Assembly: GCF_003205195.1 (NCBI RefSeq)
Contig: NZ_QJRY01000001.1
Location: 434,001-498,000 of the forward strand
From: Peteryoungia wuzhouensis
Lineage (GTDB): Bacteria; Pseudomonadota; Alphaproteobacteria; Rhizobiales; Rhizobiaceae
Length of the DNA stretch: 64,000 nucleotides
Reading direction: 5' to 3'
Below are positions 1 to 9,765 of this stretch, piece by piece. How positions within the stretch are numbered: the stretch's first letter is position 1; the number at the start of each line of letters is the position of its first letter. Both the position numbers and the translations under genes were made by a program. The notes beneath the pieces were generated by a model, which saw only the letters and a program-made list of their open reading frames with translations, was not told the DNA's origin and ran no database searches.

Positions 1-561
1 GACGAGGCGGAGCTGAAGCACATGGTGCGCACTGCGGCTGCCTATGACGAGGGTCCGATCTCCTTCCGCTATCCGCGCGGCGAAGGTGTGGGCGTTCCGA
101 TGCCCGAACGCGGCGAGATCCTCGAAATCGGCCGTGGCCGCATCGTCAAGCAGGGCTCGAAGGTCGCACTCCTCTCCTTCGGCACGCGCCTCGCCGACTG
201 TCTGCTTGCCGCCGAAGACCTCGATGCCGCTGGCCTTTCAACCACTGTCGCCGACGCTCGCTTCGCCAAGCCCTTGGATCATGACCTGATCCGCCAACTC
301 GCCCGCCACCACCAGGTGGTCGTCACCGTCGAGGAAGGCGCCGTCGGAGGCTTCGGCAGCCAGGTGGTGCATTTCCTCGTCAACGAGGGCTTGCTCGACA
401 ACGGCCTGAAGGTCCGCTCGCTCGTGCTGCCCGATGTCTGGATGGACCAGGCCAAACCCGAAACCATGTATGCCAAGGCAGGCCTCGATGCGGCCGGTAT
501 TCTGAAGACGGTGTTTGCGGCGCTGGGTCAGGACGTGCCGGGTGTGATTGCGGCGGGGTAA
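1..561 (+). CDS. dxs: 1-deoxy-D-xylulose-5-phosphate synthase, C-terminal part (5' truncated by window)
   Basis: The reading frame is open from the first base, so the gene begins outside the window; about 186 residues are visible. They match the C-terminal third of DXS: the end of the pyrimidine-binding domain ([17 protein letters not shown]) and the transketolase C-terminal domain ([16 protein letters not shown]). DXS condenses pyruvate and glyceraldehyde 3-phosphate in the thiamine-diphosphate-dependent first step of the MEP isoprenoid pathway, in the cytosol. The stop at 559-561 is followed by a 93-base gap before an MFS gene. The identification is by motif recognition and I consider it secure. 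Confidence 0.95.
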   Translation, partial: DEAELKHMVRTAAAYDEGPISFRYPRGEGVGVPMPERGEILEIGRGRIVKQGSKVALLSFGTRLADCLLAAEDLDAAGLSTTVADARFAKPLDHDLIRQLARHHQVVVTVEEGAVGGFGSQVVHFLVNEGLLDNGLKVRSLVLPDVWMDQAKPETMYAKAGLDAAGILKTVFAALGQDVPGVIAAG

Positions 562-654
562 GCGCTCCAGCCCACCTCTCTCTGGACTTCCCCCGCTCCC
601 CCCGCTAGACCGGGCCTTCAATCGACAGGCGCTGAAACGCGCTTTGGAGGCTCC

Positions 655-1839
655 ATGCAGACGGCAGGCACCACGGATATTGCACCCGATTTCGCGCCAG
701 ACTGGGCGGCGATCGCAGTCGTCATTCTCGGTGTCACGGCCTTTGCCGTCGGCCAGGGGCTGACGTATCCCCTGATTTCGCTGATCCTGGAAAGTCGTGG
801 CGTCTCGTCCAGCATGGCGGGGCTCAATGCGTCGGTTTTCGCGCTGGGGCTCGCCTCCTCGACACTGATGATCGGCCAGCTGACACAGGCGATGCGTGGC
901 GACCGCCTGATCGTGGCGTCGCTGCTCGGCGTTTCGATCTCGCTTGCGACCTTGGCGGCCTTCGACCAGCTCTGGGTCTGGTTCGTCGCCCGCTTCCTGC
1001 TCGGCTTCTGCACCAGCATCATCTACACGGTGAGCGAGGCCTGGCTGAACACCGCTTGTCCCGATCGCCTGCGCGGCCGCGTGTCCGGCGCCTATAGCGC
1101 TGGCATGTGCGCAGGCTTTGCCGCCGGCCCGCTCGCCATTCCGCTTGTCGGCATTGAGGACGGCTTTGCCTTTGCGCTGACGGCGGCTTACGTGGCGCTC
1201 GTCGCCTTTGCCTCGGTCATGCTGGGTCGCTACGCCAAGACGAAGCCTGAGGCCTCCGAAGCGGGCGGGCTTGTCACCTTCGTCAAGCTTGCACCGGTGC
1301 TCACGCTGATGGTCGTCGCCTTCGGCTTTTCGGATATCGCGGCGATCTCGATGATCCCGCTCTATTTCGTCGAGCGTGGCTACAGCCAGAATTTCGCGGC
1401 CTTCGTCGTCACCATGGTGGCGCTGCCGACGGCGCTTGCCCAGCCCTTTGTCGGCTGGCTGCTGGATCGGCTGTCGCGGCCTGTCATCGCCATCGCAGGC
1501 TCGCTGATTGCCGCCGTCGCCTTCCTGGTTCTGCCTCTGATGACCTCTCCGCTCACCCTGCTGATCACCATATCGATCCTCGGGGCTGCGAGCTTTTCGC
1601 TCTATACGGCTGCGCTCACCTTGCTCGGCGAACGCTTCCGCGGCGGTCTTCTCGTCTCGGGAAGTGCCGTCTTCGCTCTGGCTTACGCGATCGGCAGTGC
1701 CGCAGGCTCCGGCACCACAGGTCTCACCATGGATCTCGTCTCGGTCGATGCCGGGCCCGTCTTTGTCGGCCTGTTGATGCTTGTTTTCACCGGCTTCTTC
1801 GCGGTCAATCTCATGCGCCTGCGCGCGGCGAAGCGCTGA
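655..1839 (+). CDS. MFS transporter
   Basis: A 394-residue, strongly hydrophobic protein with about 12 predicted membrane segments, the usual size for a major facilitator superfamily permease in the inner membrane. A loop with basic residues (GRYAKTKPEAS, near residue 200) separates two six-helix halves. The substrate cannot be told from sequence; the overall character resembles the small drug/sugar-efflux MFS proteins. The start has a GGAGG motif four to five bases upstream (TTTGGAGGCTCC-ATG). The next gene begins four bases after its stop, so the two are probably co-transcribed. Confidence 0.85.
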   Translation: MQTAGTTDIAPDFAPDWAAIAVVILGVTAFAVGQGLTYPLISLILESRGVSSSMAGLNASVFALGLASSTLMIGQLTQAMRGDRLIVASLLGVSISLATLAAFDQLWVWFVARFLLGFCTSIIYTVSEAWLNTACPDRLRGRVSGAYSAGMCAGFAAGPLAIPLVGIEDGFAFALTAAYVALVAFASVMLGRYAKTKPEASEAGGLVTFVKLAPVLTLMVVAFGFSDIAAISMIPLYFVERGYSQNFAAFVVTMVALPTALAQPFVGWLLDRLSRPVIAIAGSLIAAVAFLVLPLMTSPLTLLITISILGAASFSLYTAALTLLGERFRGGLLVSGSAVFALAYAIGSAAGSGTTGLTMDLVSVDAGPVFVGLLMLVFTGFFAVNLMRLRAAKR

Positions 1840-1843
1840 GCCC

Positions 1844-2185
1844 ATGCTCGAGACGTCCCCACCCGAGATCTTCGATTGCCAGGCCTGCGGCGCATGCTGC
1901 GCCTATTCCGCCGACTGGCCGCGCTTTTCGCTTGAAAGCGACGAGGAGATATCCGCCATCCCGGAAGCGATGATCGCCAAGGACGAAAGCGGCATGAAGT
2001 TCGAGAACGGGCGATGTGCGGCGCTCACCGGCGAAGTCGGCAAACATGTCGGCTGCGCAGTCTATCTGGTGCGGCCGCATGTCTGCCGCACCTGCATGCC
2101 GGGCGACGAGGAGTGCAAGATCGCGCGGGCCGAATTCGGCTTCGCCATCGACGGCTTGCCCGAGCCGGAGGTCTACGAGGCGTAG
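1844..2185 (+). CDS. YkgJ-type cysteine-cluster protein
   Basis: A 113-residue protein starting MLETSPPEIFDCQACGACC. The CxxCGxCC motif near the N terminus and the later CAVYLVRP and CRTCMPGDEEC segments form the cysteine pattern of the YkgJ/UPF0153 family, thought to bind zinc or an Fe-S cluster; function is unknown. I place the start at 1844, just after the MFS stop, rather than at an in-frame ATG at 1781 that would overlap the MFS gene. It probably forms a two-gene operon with the transporter. Confidence 0.85.
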   Translation: MLETSPPEIFDCQACGACCAYSADWPRFSLESDEEISAIPEAMIAKDESGMKFENGRCAALTGEVGKHVGCAVYLVRPHVCRTCMPGDEECKIARAEFGFAIDGLPEPEVYEA

Positions 2186-2188
2186 GTC

Positions 2189-2518
2189 TCAGGGAACGGT
2201 GATCGTCACCTGGTCGGCGGGAAGCTCGCCGCCGATCTCCGCCGCCTGGGTCTTCTTGTCGTAGACGCAGATCGAGCTCACCACAGCATCCGCCCCCACG
2301 GCCTTGCCGGTCACGATGGCCACGCCATAGCTCTCTGTTCCGAAGGGATCGACAACGACCTTTGGCTGCTCGATGCGTCCCTCCGCCAGGACCGTGCATT
2401 TCGCGGCGACATCCTTGGCGAACTCGGCCCAGGCGTCATCCGAGGACGCGACGGCCGGGGAGGAGAGCGGGACAACGGCCAGGGCAGCAATCGCGAGAAG
2501 CTTGCGGGAACGGAACAT
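2189..2518 (-). CDS. Hypothetical secreted protein
   Basis: A 109-residue protein with a typical Sec signal peptide (MFRSRKLLAIAALAVVPLSSPAVAS, likely cut after AVA) and a short acidic mature domain with two cysteines. I recognise no family. The ATG at 2518 is chosen because it puts the signal peptide at the N terminus; a longer in-frame version would not begin with one. It is convergent with the cysteine-cluster gene, whose stop lies three bases away, and divergent from sodB. Confidence 0.7.
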   Translation of the reverse strand: MFRSRKLLAIAALAVVPLSSPAVASSDDAWAEFAKDVAAKCTVLAEGRIEQPKVVVDPFGTESYGVAIVTGKAVGADAVVSSICVYDKKTQAAEIGGELPADQVTITVP

Positions 2519-2580
2519 GGGATACCTCGGTTGGGGGATGTCGGGCCGGGAACGTGGGATGGAACGGCACACGGTGCAAG

Positions 2581-2626
2581 TCCAAAAACGGAAGATATTT
2601 CTTTCGATCAGAAGCCGGTTTTTGGA
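2581..2626. promoter_or_regulatory. Inverted repeat in the sodB upstream region
   Basis: TCCAAAAAC (2581-2589) and GTTTTTGGA (2618-2626) are perfect 9-base inverted repeats separated by 28 bases, lying in the divergent intergenic region 87 bases before the sodB start. It could be a leader hairpin or an operator. Nothing in the sequence decides between these. Confidence 0.3.
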
Positions 2627-2712
2627 AGGCCGAAGGTTGCCTCGCCTCCCATCCGCACCTATGTTCCCGTCACCTGCCAAAACGCAATCCATTGCCCAAA
2701 GGAGATATCACC

Positions 2713-3315
2713 ATGGCCTTCGAATTGCCCGCCCTGCCCTATGCTTACGACTCGCTTTCGCCGTTCATGTCGGCTGAAACGCTTGAGTTTCACCACGACA
2801 AGCATCACCAGGCCTATGTGACCAACGGCAACAACCTCTTGAAGGACTCGGGCCTTGAAGGCCTGTCGCTGGAAGAGATCGTCAAGCAGTCCTATGGCAA
2901 GAATGCCGGCCTGTTCAACAATGCCGGCCAGCACTACAACCACATCCACTTCTGGAACTGGATGAAGAAGGACGGCGGCGGCAACAAGCTGCCCGGCAAG
3001 CTGCAGGCTGCCATCGACAGCGACCTTGGCGGCTATGACAAGTTCAAGGCCGATTTCGTTGCAGCCGGCACCACGCAGTTCGGCTCCGGCTGGGCCTGGC
3101 TTTCGGTCAAGGACGGCAAGCTGGAAATCTCCAAGACCCCGAACGGCGAGAACCCGCTCGTTCACGGTGCATCGCCGATCCTCGGCGTCGATGTCTGGGA
3201 ACACTCCTACTACATCGACTATCGCAATGCCCGTCCGAAGTATCTCGAAGCCTTCGTCGACAGCCTGGTCAACTGGGACTACGTGCTGGAAATGTACGAA
3301 GCCGCGACCAAGTAA
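2713..3315 (+). CDS. sodB: Superoxide dismutase (Fe/Mn family)
   Basis: A 200-residue cytosolic superoxide dismutase that converts superoxide to hydrogen peroxide and oxygen. The metal ligands are visible: His27 (EFHHDKHH), His77 (QHYNH), Asp160 and His164 (DVWEHSYY). Gln73, just before the second ligand (AGQHYNH), is at the position occupied by the active-site Gln of iron enzymes, although rhizobial enzymes of this type can be cambialistic. The start is set by an AGGAG at 2700-2704 and the conserved MAFELPALPY N terminus. It appears monocistronic, with its own terminator. Confidence 0.95.
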   Translation: MAFELPALPYAYDSLSPFMSAETLEFHHDKHHQAYVTNGNNLLKDSGLEGLSLEEIVKQSYGKNAGLFNNAGQHYNHIHFWNWMKKDGGGNKLPGKLQAAIDSDLGGYDKFKADFVAAGTTQFGSGWAWLSVKDGKLEISKTPNGENPLVHGASPILGVDVWEHSYYIDYRNARPKYLEAFVDSLVNWDYVLEMYEAATK

Positions 3316-3341
3316 GGCCTTCTCAAGCCATAATTTCAAAG

Positions 3342-3376
3342 ACGCCCGGTGCCGCAAGGTGCCGGGCGTTTTCATT
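3342..3376 (+). terminator. Rho-independent terminator of sodB
   Basis: CGCCCGG and CCGGGCG form a GC-rich stem followed by TTTTCATTT, 27 bases after the sodB stop. Confidence 0.75.
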
Positions 3377-3472
3377 TCAGGCTGCGACACTTGAGGCAGC
3401 CTCCTGCATGGAACCTTCCGGTGCCGGCCACGTTTGTTCCGCAAGACCGGACAACAGGAAAGGAACCGTTCC

Positions 3473-3880
3473 ATGGCCTCTTCGAACCTTCAGGCAGAAC
3501 TGCGTGACCTGCGCGAGCAGATGAACGATCTCAAGGACACGATTGCACGCGAAGCGAGCCGCAGCGGCCGGACCGTCCGCAACCGCGCCTCGGAAGCGCT
3601 TGATGATGCGGCCCGCACCGCCTCGTCGGTAACCGGCTATAGCGCCGATGACGTTCGCAACCGCGCCTCCGACGTGGTGAATGGTGCAGCCCGCACCGCC
3701 CATGTGGTTGCCGATTACGCCCGCGAAGGTGCGGACACCGTTGCCGGCGTTGTTCGCCGCCATCCGGGTGCCGCAACCTCTGCCGGTCTCATCACGCTCG
3801 GCATCATCGGTGGCGTCGTCGGTTACCTGCTCGCCAACTCGGCTCCGCCGGCCCGCGACAGCCGCTGGCGCTGGAACTGA
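3473..3880 (+). CDS. ElaB/YqjD/DUF883-like membrane-anchored protein
   Basis: A 135-residue protein starting MASSNLQAELRDL. It has an N-terminal coiled-coil-like stretch, repeats of the pattern VRNRASE..DDAART and VRNRASD..NGAARTAH, and a C-terminal membrane helix (AGLITLGIIGGVVGYLLAN) followed by a short basic tail. This is the architecture of the DUF883/ElaB family of inner-membrane, ribosome-associated stress proteins; the homology is inferred from architecture. The start at 3473 follows AGGAAAGG. It is ten bases upstream of the next gene, so the two are likely one transcript. Confidence 0.7.
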   Translation: MASSNLQAELRDLREQMNDLKDTIAREASRSGRTVRNRASEALDDAARTASSVTGYSADDVRNRASDVVNGAARTAHVVADYAREGADTVAGVVRRHPGAATSAGLITLGIIGGVVGYLLANSAPPARDSRWRWN

Positions 3881-3890
3881 GGCAGAGTAC

Positions 3891-4148
3891 ATGGCCAAGG
3901 TGACCTATCACGTCGTCGAACATGACGAAGGCTTCGCCTACCGGCTGGGCAATGTCTATTCCGAGCCCTTCGCCACCCATGCCGAAGCCGTTGCGGCTGC
4001 ACGGCATGCCGCCGGCGCCCAGCAGCTTGCCGACGGCGATGCGGAGATCAGCTGGCAGGACGAAAACGGCGAGTGGATCCATGAACATGCGGACGGTGCG
4101 GACCGGCCCATGGCGGACGTGGTCGACGATGTCGATGACGCCCGGTAA
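3891..4148 (+). CDS. DUF2188 domain protein
   Basis: An 85-residue acidic protein, MAKVTYHVVEHDEGFAYRLG, with a short beta-rich DUF2188-like domain (YHVV..DEGFAYRLGNVYSEPFATHAEAVAAAR). Members are small stress- or desiccation-associated proteins without a defined activity. It follows the DUF883-like gene by ten bases and precedes a strong terminator. Starts upstream of 3891 would overlap the previous gene heavily. Confidence 0.75.
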   Translation: MAKVTYHVVEHDEGFAYRLGNVYSEPFATHAEAVAAARHAAGAQQLADGDAEISWQDENGEWIHEHADGADRPMADVVDDVDDAR

Positions 4149-4173
4149 AGCCTGCCCAGCAGGCTAAACGGGG

Positions 4174-4206
4174 AAAGCCCGTGGCATACGCCACGGGCTT
4201 TCTTCG
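4174..4206. terminator. Bidirectional terminator between convergent genes
   Basis: A perfect 12-base stem (AAAGCCCGTGGC, ATAC loop, GCCACGGGCTTT) lies between the DUF2188 gene (plus) and a chemoreceptor gene (minus), with T-rich sequence on the plus-strand side. Confidence 0.8.
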
Positions 4207-4243
4207 TTTGTGCAGGATGGCAGAAGGGTCGGGAGATCAGACC

Positions 4244-6088
4244 TCACGCGGCCCGGCGCATTCCCGACGGTCGCGCCTGCAGCTCGAAACGTTCGATCAT
4301 TGCACGTAGCGCTGCCGCCTGCTGTGCAAGACGGCTCGCCTCATTGCTTTGGTCATCCGAAACGCGGGCATTGTGCTGGGTTGCGGTGTCGAGTTGATCC
4401 ACGGCGCCGGCGATGTCGCGCAGACCGCTCGACTGGTCGCGCGAGAAGTCGGCAATGGCGTCCATGTGATCGTTGATGGTCTGGATCAGGCTGCCGATTT
4501 CGACCAGCGTTTCGCCGGTTCCATGCACCAGCTTCACACCGTTCTCGACCTGAGCGGTGGAATTCTGGATGAGCGCCTTGATCTCCTTGGCGGCGTTGGC
4601 AGACCGCTGCGCCAGTTCGCGCACTTCCTGCGCCACCACGGCGAAGCCCTTGCCGGCTTCCCCGGCGCGGGCGGCTTCGACGCCTGCATTGAGGGCGAGG
4701 AGGTTGGTCTGGAACGCAATCTCGTCAATCACACCGATGATATTGGAGATCTGCTGCGCACTTTCCTCAATGCGGCGCATGGCCTGCTCGGCTTCGCTCA
4801 CCACCTGGCCGGAGGTGAGCGCGCTCTGATTGGCCTTCTTCGCGACATCCCGCGCGTCGGCCACACGCTGGTTGGCGGCATGCACGGTGGCGTTGATCTC
4901 CTTCAGCGACGCGGCGGTCTGCTCCAGCGAGGCCGCCTGGCTTTCGGTCCGGCGGGCGAGTTCATTGGCGCCAGCCGCGATCGTGCCGCTGCCGTCATCG
5001 ATGGTCCCGGCCGCGATCTGGATCGCAGACATGGTATTGGCCAGTTCGCGGATCGACGCATTGAAGTCATGGCGCAAGGCCTCGAAACTCGGGTCAAACG
5101 GCTCCTCGATCTGGAAAGCGAGATCGCCGGCCGCAAGGCGCCGCAGGCCACCGGCAAGTCCGGCCGTGGCGATCCGCAGCTTTTCCGCCGCTTCCTCCTC
5201 GGCGCGGCGCTCGACATGACGCCGGTGCTCCTCGGCCTTGTGGCGGGACTGCTCCGTCTCGGCTTCGAGCGCGCGGGTGCGGCGCAGATTGTCGCGGAAG
5301 ATCTCCAGCGCGCGGCCCATGACGCCGAGTTCATCGCGTCGATCCTGGGTTCCGACGTCGACATCAAGATTGCCTTCAGCCAGCCCCTGCGTTGCGCGGG
5401 CGAGCTTGCGCAGCGGATTGACGGCCGTCATGCGCAGCATCAGGATCACAAGTGCGATCATCACGGCAAGGGCGCCCGCGCCGATGCCGACGCGCTTCCA
5501 GGCATTGGTCCGCCAGGCCGCAAGTTCCGGCGCGAGGTCGACCTCGGCACTGTAGACACCGATCACCTCACCCGGCTGGATGTTCATCTTGGCGGTATGA
5601 CAGCTCGCGCATTTCTCGTCGCTCGCACTGCCCTGGCCAAGGATAACCGGGCGGGTCATGCGAAAGCGCTCACCCTCGAGGCTGTTCAGCCGCGCAAGAG
5701 CCGAGATCGCCTGCTGATCGATCGTATCGCGCGGTCCCTCGAATTCGGTTTCCCCCTGGGATTTCTGGAAGTCGATGACCTTCGGTCCCATGACCAGCCA
5801 GAGCTTGACGCTGCCCCCGGAGTTGGAAAACTGGTCCATGGTGCCGTCGAGCGTTGCGATGGCCGGATCGTCCTCACCGACTTCTTTGCGATTGAGCATG
5901 GCCTGGGTGTGGACGGATTCCAGCATGTCCAGTGCCGCATCACCGCGCTTGGCGGCCTTGTCGGTCAGGGTCAGGCGTTCGGCGGAAATTTCGTAGGCAG
6001 CGGTGCTCGCCTGAATGGCCACGACTGCGATGCCGATGCCCAGGACCATCTGGAGCGAGAGCGGCAGTTTCTTGAAGGAACTAAGCAT
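4244..6088 (-). CDS. Chemoreceptor with periplasmic c-type haem (Tll0287/DUF3365-like) sensor domain
   Basis: A 614-residue methyl-accepting chemotaxis protein. Membrane helices lie at about 13-32 and 200-220 and flank a periplasmic domain of about 165 residues. This contains a CASCH haem-attachment motif at residues 160-164 (5597-5611) and resembles the DUF3365/Tll0287 haem sensor fold. HAMP follows (about 221-273), then linker coiled coil and a full signalling domain with the hairpin tip [21 protein letters not shown]. It should sense redox state, oxygen or NO and control the CheA kinase. It ends MRRAA, with no CheR-tethering pentapeptide. First of three receptor genes on this strand. Confidence 0.9.
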   Translation of the reverse strand: MLSSFKKLPLSLQMVLGIGIAVVAIQASTAAYEISAERLTLTDKAAKRGDAALDMLESVHTQAMLNRKEVGEDDPAIATLDGTMDQFSNSGGSVKLWLVMGPKVIDFQKSQGETEFEGPRDTIDQQAISALARLNSLEGERFRMTRPVILGQGSASDEKCASCHTAKMNIQPGEVIGVYSAEVDLAPELAAWRTNAWKRVGIGAGALAVMIALVILMLRMTAVNPLRKLARATQGLAEGNLDVDVGTQDRRDELGVMGRALEIFRDNLRRTRALEAETEQSRHKAEEHRRHVERRAEEEAAEKLRIATAGLAGGLRRLAAGDLAFQIEEPFDPSFEALRHDFNASIRELANTMSAIQIAAGTIDDGSGTIAAGANELARRTESQAASLEQTAASLKEINATVHAANQRVADARDVAKKANQSALTSGQVVSEAEQAMRRIEESAQQISNIIGVIDEIAFQTNLLALNAGVEAARAGEAGKGFAVVAQEVRELAQRSANAAKEIKALIQNSTAQVENGVKLVHGTGETLVEIGSLIQTINDHMDAIADFSRDQSSGLRDIAGAVDQLDTATQHNARVSDDQSNEASRLAQQAAALRAMIERFELQARPSGMRRAA

Positions 6089-6228
6089 GGGGTTTCCGTT
6101 TATAGGCCGCTCTCCGCGGCTGTGTTAACGGTAACAAATTCCCGAAATGCTGTTAATTTTCCGTTCCTGACTGCAAGGTCTGGCCCTGAAATCGAGTGTT
6201 ATTGTTGAATAGTACTTTCGAGCGTGCG

Positions 6229-6266
6229 ACCGGACATTGGATGCCGAAGAGGATCCAATGTCCGGT
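6229..6266. repeat. Perfect inverted repeat downstream of chemoreceptor gene
   Basis: ACCGGACATTGGAT (6229-6242) and ATCCAATGTCCGGT (6253-6266) form a 14-base perfect stem with a ten-base loop, seven bases past the stop of the minus-strand chemoreceptor gene. It lacks a T run on the minus strand, so it may protect or end the mRNA rather than act as a classical terminator. Confidence 0.5.
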
Positions 6267-6273
6267 TGAGGGA

Positions 6274-8310
6274 TCAGAACTCCGTCCAGTCCTGCTGGGC
6301 CGGCACTGGGGCGGTTTCGCTGGGTTTCTGAGCCGTGGCCTGGCTGGTGCCAAAGGCGCGGCCGAGCTTGTTTGCCAGCGCACGGGCGGGCGATGGTGTG
6401 CCTGCATGGCCGGCTGAGGCTGCCTTCACCGGAGGTCTGGCCGGGCTTGCCGGAGCCGGTGGCGCAGAGCGTTGCGGTGCCACCTGGCTTGTGCGCGGCG
6501 ATGCCGTGACTGACGCAGGGCCGCCCTGCCCCAGACGGAACTGGGCGAGCAGCATGTTGAGCGAATCCGCCTCTGCCGCCAGGGTGTGGGAGGCGGCCGT
6601 CTGCTGTTCGACCATGGCGGCATTCTGCTGCGTGCCCTGATCCATGGCGGTCACCGCGAGGTTGATTTCCTGCAGGCCGGTCGACTGTTCGCGGGCGGCC
6701 GTGACGATCGCCTGCACGTGATGGCTGATTTCCTGAACGGCGGCGACGATCTTCTCAAGTTCGGTGCCGGTCTCGCCGACCAGCGCCACGCCATTGCCGA
6801 CCTGGGCGGTGGAATTGGCGATCAGCGACTTGATCTCGCGGGCGGCATTGGCCGAGCGCTGGGCGAGTTCGCGCACCTCCTGGGCAACGACGGCAAAGCC
6901 CTTGCCGGCTTCACCGGCACGGGCGGCTTCGACGCCGGCATTGAGCGCCAGAAGGTTGGTCTGAAAGGCGATGTCCTCGATGACGCCGATGATGTTGGAG
7001 ATCGACTGCGAGGACTGCTCGATGCCCGACATGGCGGCCACTGCGGAGCGGACGACTTCGCCGGAGCGTTCGGCGCCGGCCCGGGTGCGTTCGACGAGCT
7101 GGCCGACATCTTCTGCGCGCTGGGCCGTGTCCTTGACGGTGGTCGTCACTTCCTCGACGGCGGCTGCCGTCTGTTCAACGGAGGCGGCCTGCTGTTCGGT
7201 GCGTTTGGCGAGATCGTCGGCCGAAGCGCGAATTTCGGCAGCGCCAGCATTGATCGCCTCGGCATTGGCGCCCACCGTGCGCAGCGCTGCCTGCAGCTTG
7301 TCGACGGAATCGTTGAAATTGCCGCGCAGCCGGTCGAGCCTCGGTGCAAACGCACGCTCAAGCCGGAAGGCGACATCGCCATTGGCCAGCGCGGTCAGGC
7401 CCTGTTCCAGCTCGGCCATGGCAAACCGGATTTCCTCGGCTTCGCTCGCCTTCTCGGCTTCCGTCTTCTGCCGTTCCGTCTCGGCCTGTTCGCGCATCAC
7501 GCGGCGCTCCTCGGCCATACGGGCGGTTTCGATCGCGGCGTCCTTGAAAACCAGCACGGCCTTGGCCATCCGGCCCACTTCGTCGCCACGGTCGATGGCG
7601 GGCACCTCGACCTTGTGGTCGCCTGCGGCAAGCCGTCCCATGGCGTCGGTCATGCCGGTAATCGGCGTGACGATGGAGCGGGCGAGAAGCCAGATGAGGC
7701 CGACGGCGAAGACACCGGCGACGGCTGCGCCGAGGATAAGTGCAAGCTCGAGGGCATGATGCGCATTGTCGAGCTGGGTGCGAATGGCGCTTGTCCGCTC
7801 GGCCAGAAGGGTTTTGATCTCTGCTGCGGCGGCGCGGAACTGGTCGAGTTCGCCAATGCCGTCACGCTTGCCGATGGCGGCGACTTCCGCAATTCCGAGC
7901 GTGCCGGCCTTGCGGGCGGCAATCTGGGGATCAGCGACATTGGCACCATAGGCATGCGCGGCTGTGCGCATCGTCTCCAGAATACCCAGCAGAGCCTTGT
8001 CTCCGGACGCGAGTGTCGATGCATCGACCAGCGCCGTGTCCACGGCCCTTCGCTCGGTTTCCACGGCCGCCAGGGTCGTGTCGGTGCCCGTCAGAAGATA
8101 ACCGCGCTCATTGGAGGCCTGCTCCGCCATTGCCGTCATTGCAGAATCGACGAGGTTGACGATGCGCTGTGCACGATCCTGGTCGACGACCGCCATCTTG
8201 GCTGTGTAAGCCTGCAGGAAGACGACGACGGATGCCAGGAAGCATCCGGCCATGATGGTGCAGAAGGTCAGGATGAGCTTCTTGCTGAGGGACAGGTTGT
8301 TGAGCGACAT
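6274..8310 (-). CDS. Chemoreceptor, CHASE3-type, with CheR-binding tail
   Basis: A 678-residue methyl-accepting chemotaxis protein starting [14 protein letters not shown]1 is at about 10-31. A periplasmic helical CHASE3-like domain follows ([21 protein letters not shown]), then TM2 near 190-210, HAMP and the conserved signalling domain. A Pro/Ala-rich linker leads to the C-terminal DWTEF, a tethering pentapeptide of the xWxxF type used by CheR and CheB. I choose the start at 8310 because the longer version adds a basic, unconserved leader before TM1. The ligand is unknown. Confidence 0.88.
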   Translation of the reverse strand: MSLNNLSLSKKLILTFCTIMAGCFLASVVVFLQAYTAKMAVVDQDRAQRIVNLVDSAMTAMAEQASNERGYLLTGTDTTLAAVETERRAVDTALVDASTLASGDKALLGILETMRTAAHAYGANVADPQIAARKAGTLGIAEVAAIGKRDGIGELDQFRAAAAEIKTLLAERTSAIRTQLDNAHHALELALILGAAVAGVFAVGLIWLLARSIVTPITGMTDAMGRLAAGDHKVEVPAIDRGDEVGRMAKAVLVFKDAAIETARMAEERRVMREQAETERQKTEAEKASEAEEIRFAMAELEQGLTALANGDVAFRLERAFAPRLDRLRGNFNDSVDKLQAALRTVGANAEAINAGAAEIRASADDLAKRTEQQAASVEQTAAAVEEVTTTVKDTAQRAEDVGQLVERTRAGAERSGEVVRSAVAAMSGIEQSSQSISNIIGVIEDIAFQTNLLALNAGVEAARAGEAGKGFAVVAQEVRELAQRSANAAREIKSLIANSTAQVGNGVALVGETGTELEKIVAAVQEISHHVQAIVTAAREQSTGLQEINLAVTAMDQGTQQNAAMVEQQTAASHTLAAEADSLNMLLAQFRLGQGGPASVTASPRTSQVAPQRSAPPAPASPARPPVKAASAGHAGTPSPARALANKLGRAFGTSQATAQKPSETAPVPAQQDWTEF

Positions 8311-8518
8311 GGGCCTCGACTTTCGGACATGACTTTCGGGCCTGCGCACCCGTCTGTTCGGGACGCATGGCGGCAAACGATGCCTATGGCATCGCCGAAG
8401 GGGGCAAATGCATGATCAATCCGGGGTTTGCGCAGCCGTCATGGCGCACTCAGGGGGAAGCCGGACACATCCGATCGTCGCGATAGTGTCGAAAACGATT
8501 TTACAACCCGTTACCAAA

Positions 8519-9544
8519 TTATGGCTGATTGCCGGGGTTCCAGTCCTTGCTGGAAACCAGCAACAGAATGTCGAGATCCCGTTCGGGAACGAATTCCTTG
8601 GCGCGCATCTCGAAGGTCGTGTCTCCGGTCTTCTTGATATCCTGGCCGCAGAAGCTGACGACGTGGTTGTGATTGCCCTTGTCCACCGTCAGGTGGAAGT
8701 CGCCGATAGGCCCGAACCAGTTGTTGCCTGTGGTCAGGATATAGGACAGCCAATGCTCGAAATAGTAGAGACCCGTGTTGAAATCCTGCGACTTCTCAAG
8801 CCTGATCGCCGTCTTCATGAAATCGTCGTCGATGCAATAGCGCCGCTTGTAGTCTTCGAACTGGTCGTTCGGCTTGCCCTCGTAGAGAAAGGCCATTCCC
8901 GTCGTGCCGCCAAGACTGGGGCGGTAGGAGTGCTCGACATTCACCTCCTCGCCGGCCGGGAATGTCGTCTCCCACCAGTAGATCGAATCGAGCTGCCAGA
9001 CCGGCACGTATTCCGGTTTCTCGGCACCGTAGTCCATGGCGGCGACGAGGCCCTTGACCAGCCAGTCCTGAAGAACCGTCTCGTCGAGCCGGGCGACCGC
9101 CGCACGTGTCTTGTCCGACAGCGGTTGCAACGGGACCCCTTGTGCCGTCACTTCCTCGGTAAAGTCGATCCCCTGGACGAGGACGCGCTGCTGCAGCCTG
9201 GGCTCGATCGTTTCGCCGTCCTGCATGACCGAGAAGCCCATGAAATTGTCGCTCTGCTCGTCAGGGACGGCTGCCATGGTTTCGACCGGGCCACCGATCT
9301 TCGGCATGGGGAAGGCGACGATGGTTGTCACGTCCGTGTCGCCGGTGTTGCGATAGGTGTATTTCACATCCACGCGTTCGGGGGAGATGTAGAGATCCTC
9401 CCGCGCCATGGTGATCTGATCGGTGCGGGTGAATGTCAGGCCGCCGGCGCCGAGCACGGCCATGGTGTCATTGGCGCAAGCCCCTGTTGCCGCCAGTCCC
9501 TGCAATGTCAGCGCCCATGCAGCGGCGATCACCCTTGCCTTCAT
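8519..9544 (-). CDS. DUF4424 domain protein, exported
   Basis: A 341-residue protein with a signal peptide (MKARVIAAAWALTLQGLAATGACAND) and a domain matching the DUF4424 family of alphaproteobacteria: NDTMAVLGAGGLTFTRTDQITMAREDLYIS, then aromatic-rich segments (SIYWWETTFPAGEEVNVEHSYRP). It is probably periplasmic and of unknown function. The start at 9544 follows GAGGAAG; an upstream in-frame ATG would move the signal peptide inwards. It lies between two chemoreceptor genes on the same strand, with gaps of about 210-220 bases on each side, so a shared operon is doubtful. Confidence 0.8.
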   Translation of the reverse strand: MKARVIAAAWALTLQGLAATGACANDTMAVLGAGGLTFTRTDQITMAREDLYISPERVDVKYTYRNTGDTDVTTIVAFPMPKIGGPVETMAAVPDEQSDNFMGFSVMQDGETIEPRLQQRVLVQGIDFTEEVTAQGVPLQPLSDKTRAAVARLDETVLQDWLVKGLVAAMDYGAEKPEYVPVWQLDSIYWWETTFPAGEEVNVEHSYRPSLGGTTGMAFLYEGKPNDQFEDYKRRYCIDDDFMKTAIRLEKSQDFNTGLYYFEHWLSYILTTGNNWFGPIGDFHLTVDKGNHNHVVSFCGQDIKKTGDTTFEMRAKEFVPERDLDILLLVSSKDWNPGNQP

Positions 9545-9698
9545 GCCCGTCTTCCTCGCTTGATCCGAACCATGGAACATTGTCCCAGACTAGAGATCGG
9601 ATTTGTGGGCGGTCAATGCCGGACTGCGACCATGGCTGGGTAAAAGCGGCCGCTCGTCCGGGCTTTGAACACGCCGGTCAATCTGCGGTTATGGCAGA

Positions 9699-9734
9699 CA
9701 GAAAAGCGCTCCCGACCTTTCGATCGGGAGCGCT
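9699..9734 (-). terminator. Rho-independent terminator of chemoreceptor gene
   Basis: An 11-base perfect stem (AGCGCTCCCGA at 9705-9715, TCGGGAGCGCT at 9724-9734) is followed on the minus strand by TTTTCTGT, 32 bases past the stop of the minus-strand chemoreceptor gene. Confidence 0.8.
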
Positions 9735-9765
9735 GTCGAGAAACCGTTCAAACCGCTTCCTGCGA

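Noticed and set aside
238..1845. A 535-residue minus-strand ORF opposite dxs and the MFS gene
   Set aside because: Low-complexity Arg/Asp/Gly-rich translation in a high-GC antisense frame; the plus-strand frames encode clear DXS and MFS proteins.
6229..6266. Hairpin after the minus-strand chemoreceptor as a classical terminator
   Set aside because: The stem is strong but no T run follows on that strand, so I list it as a repeat only.
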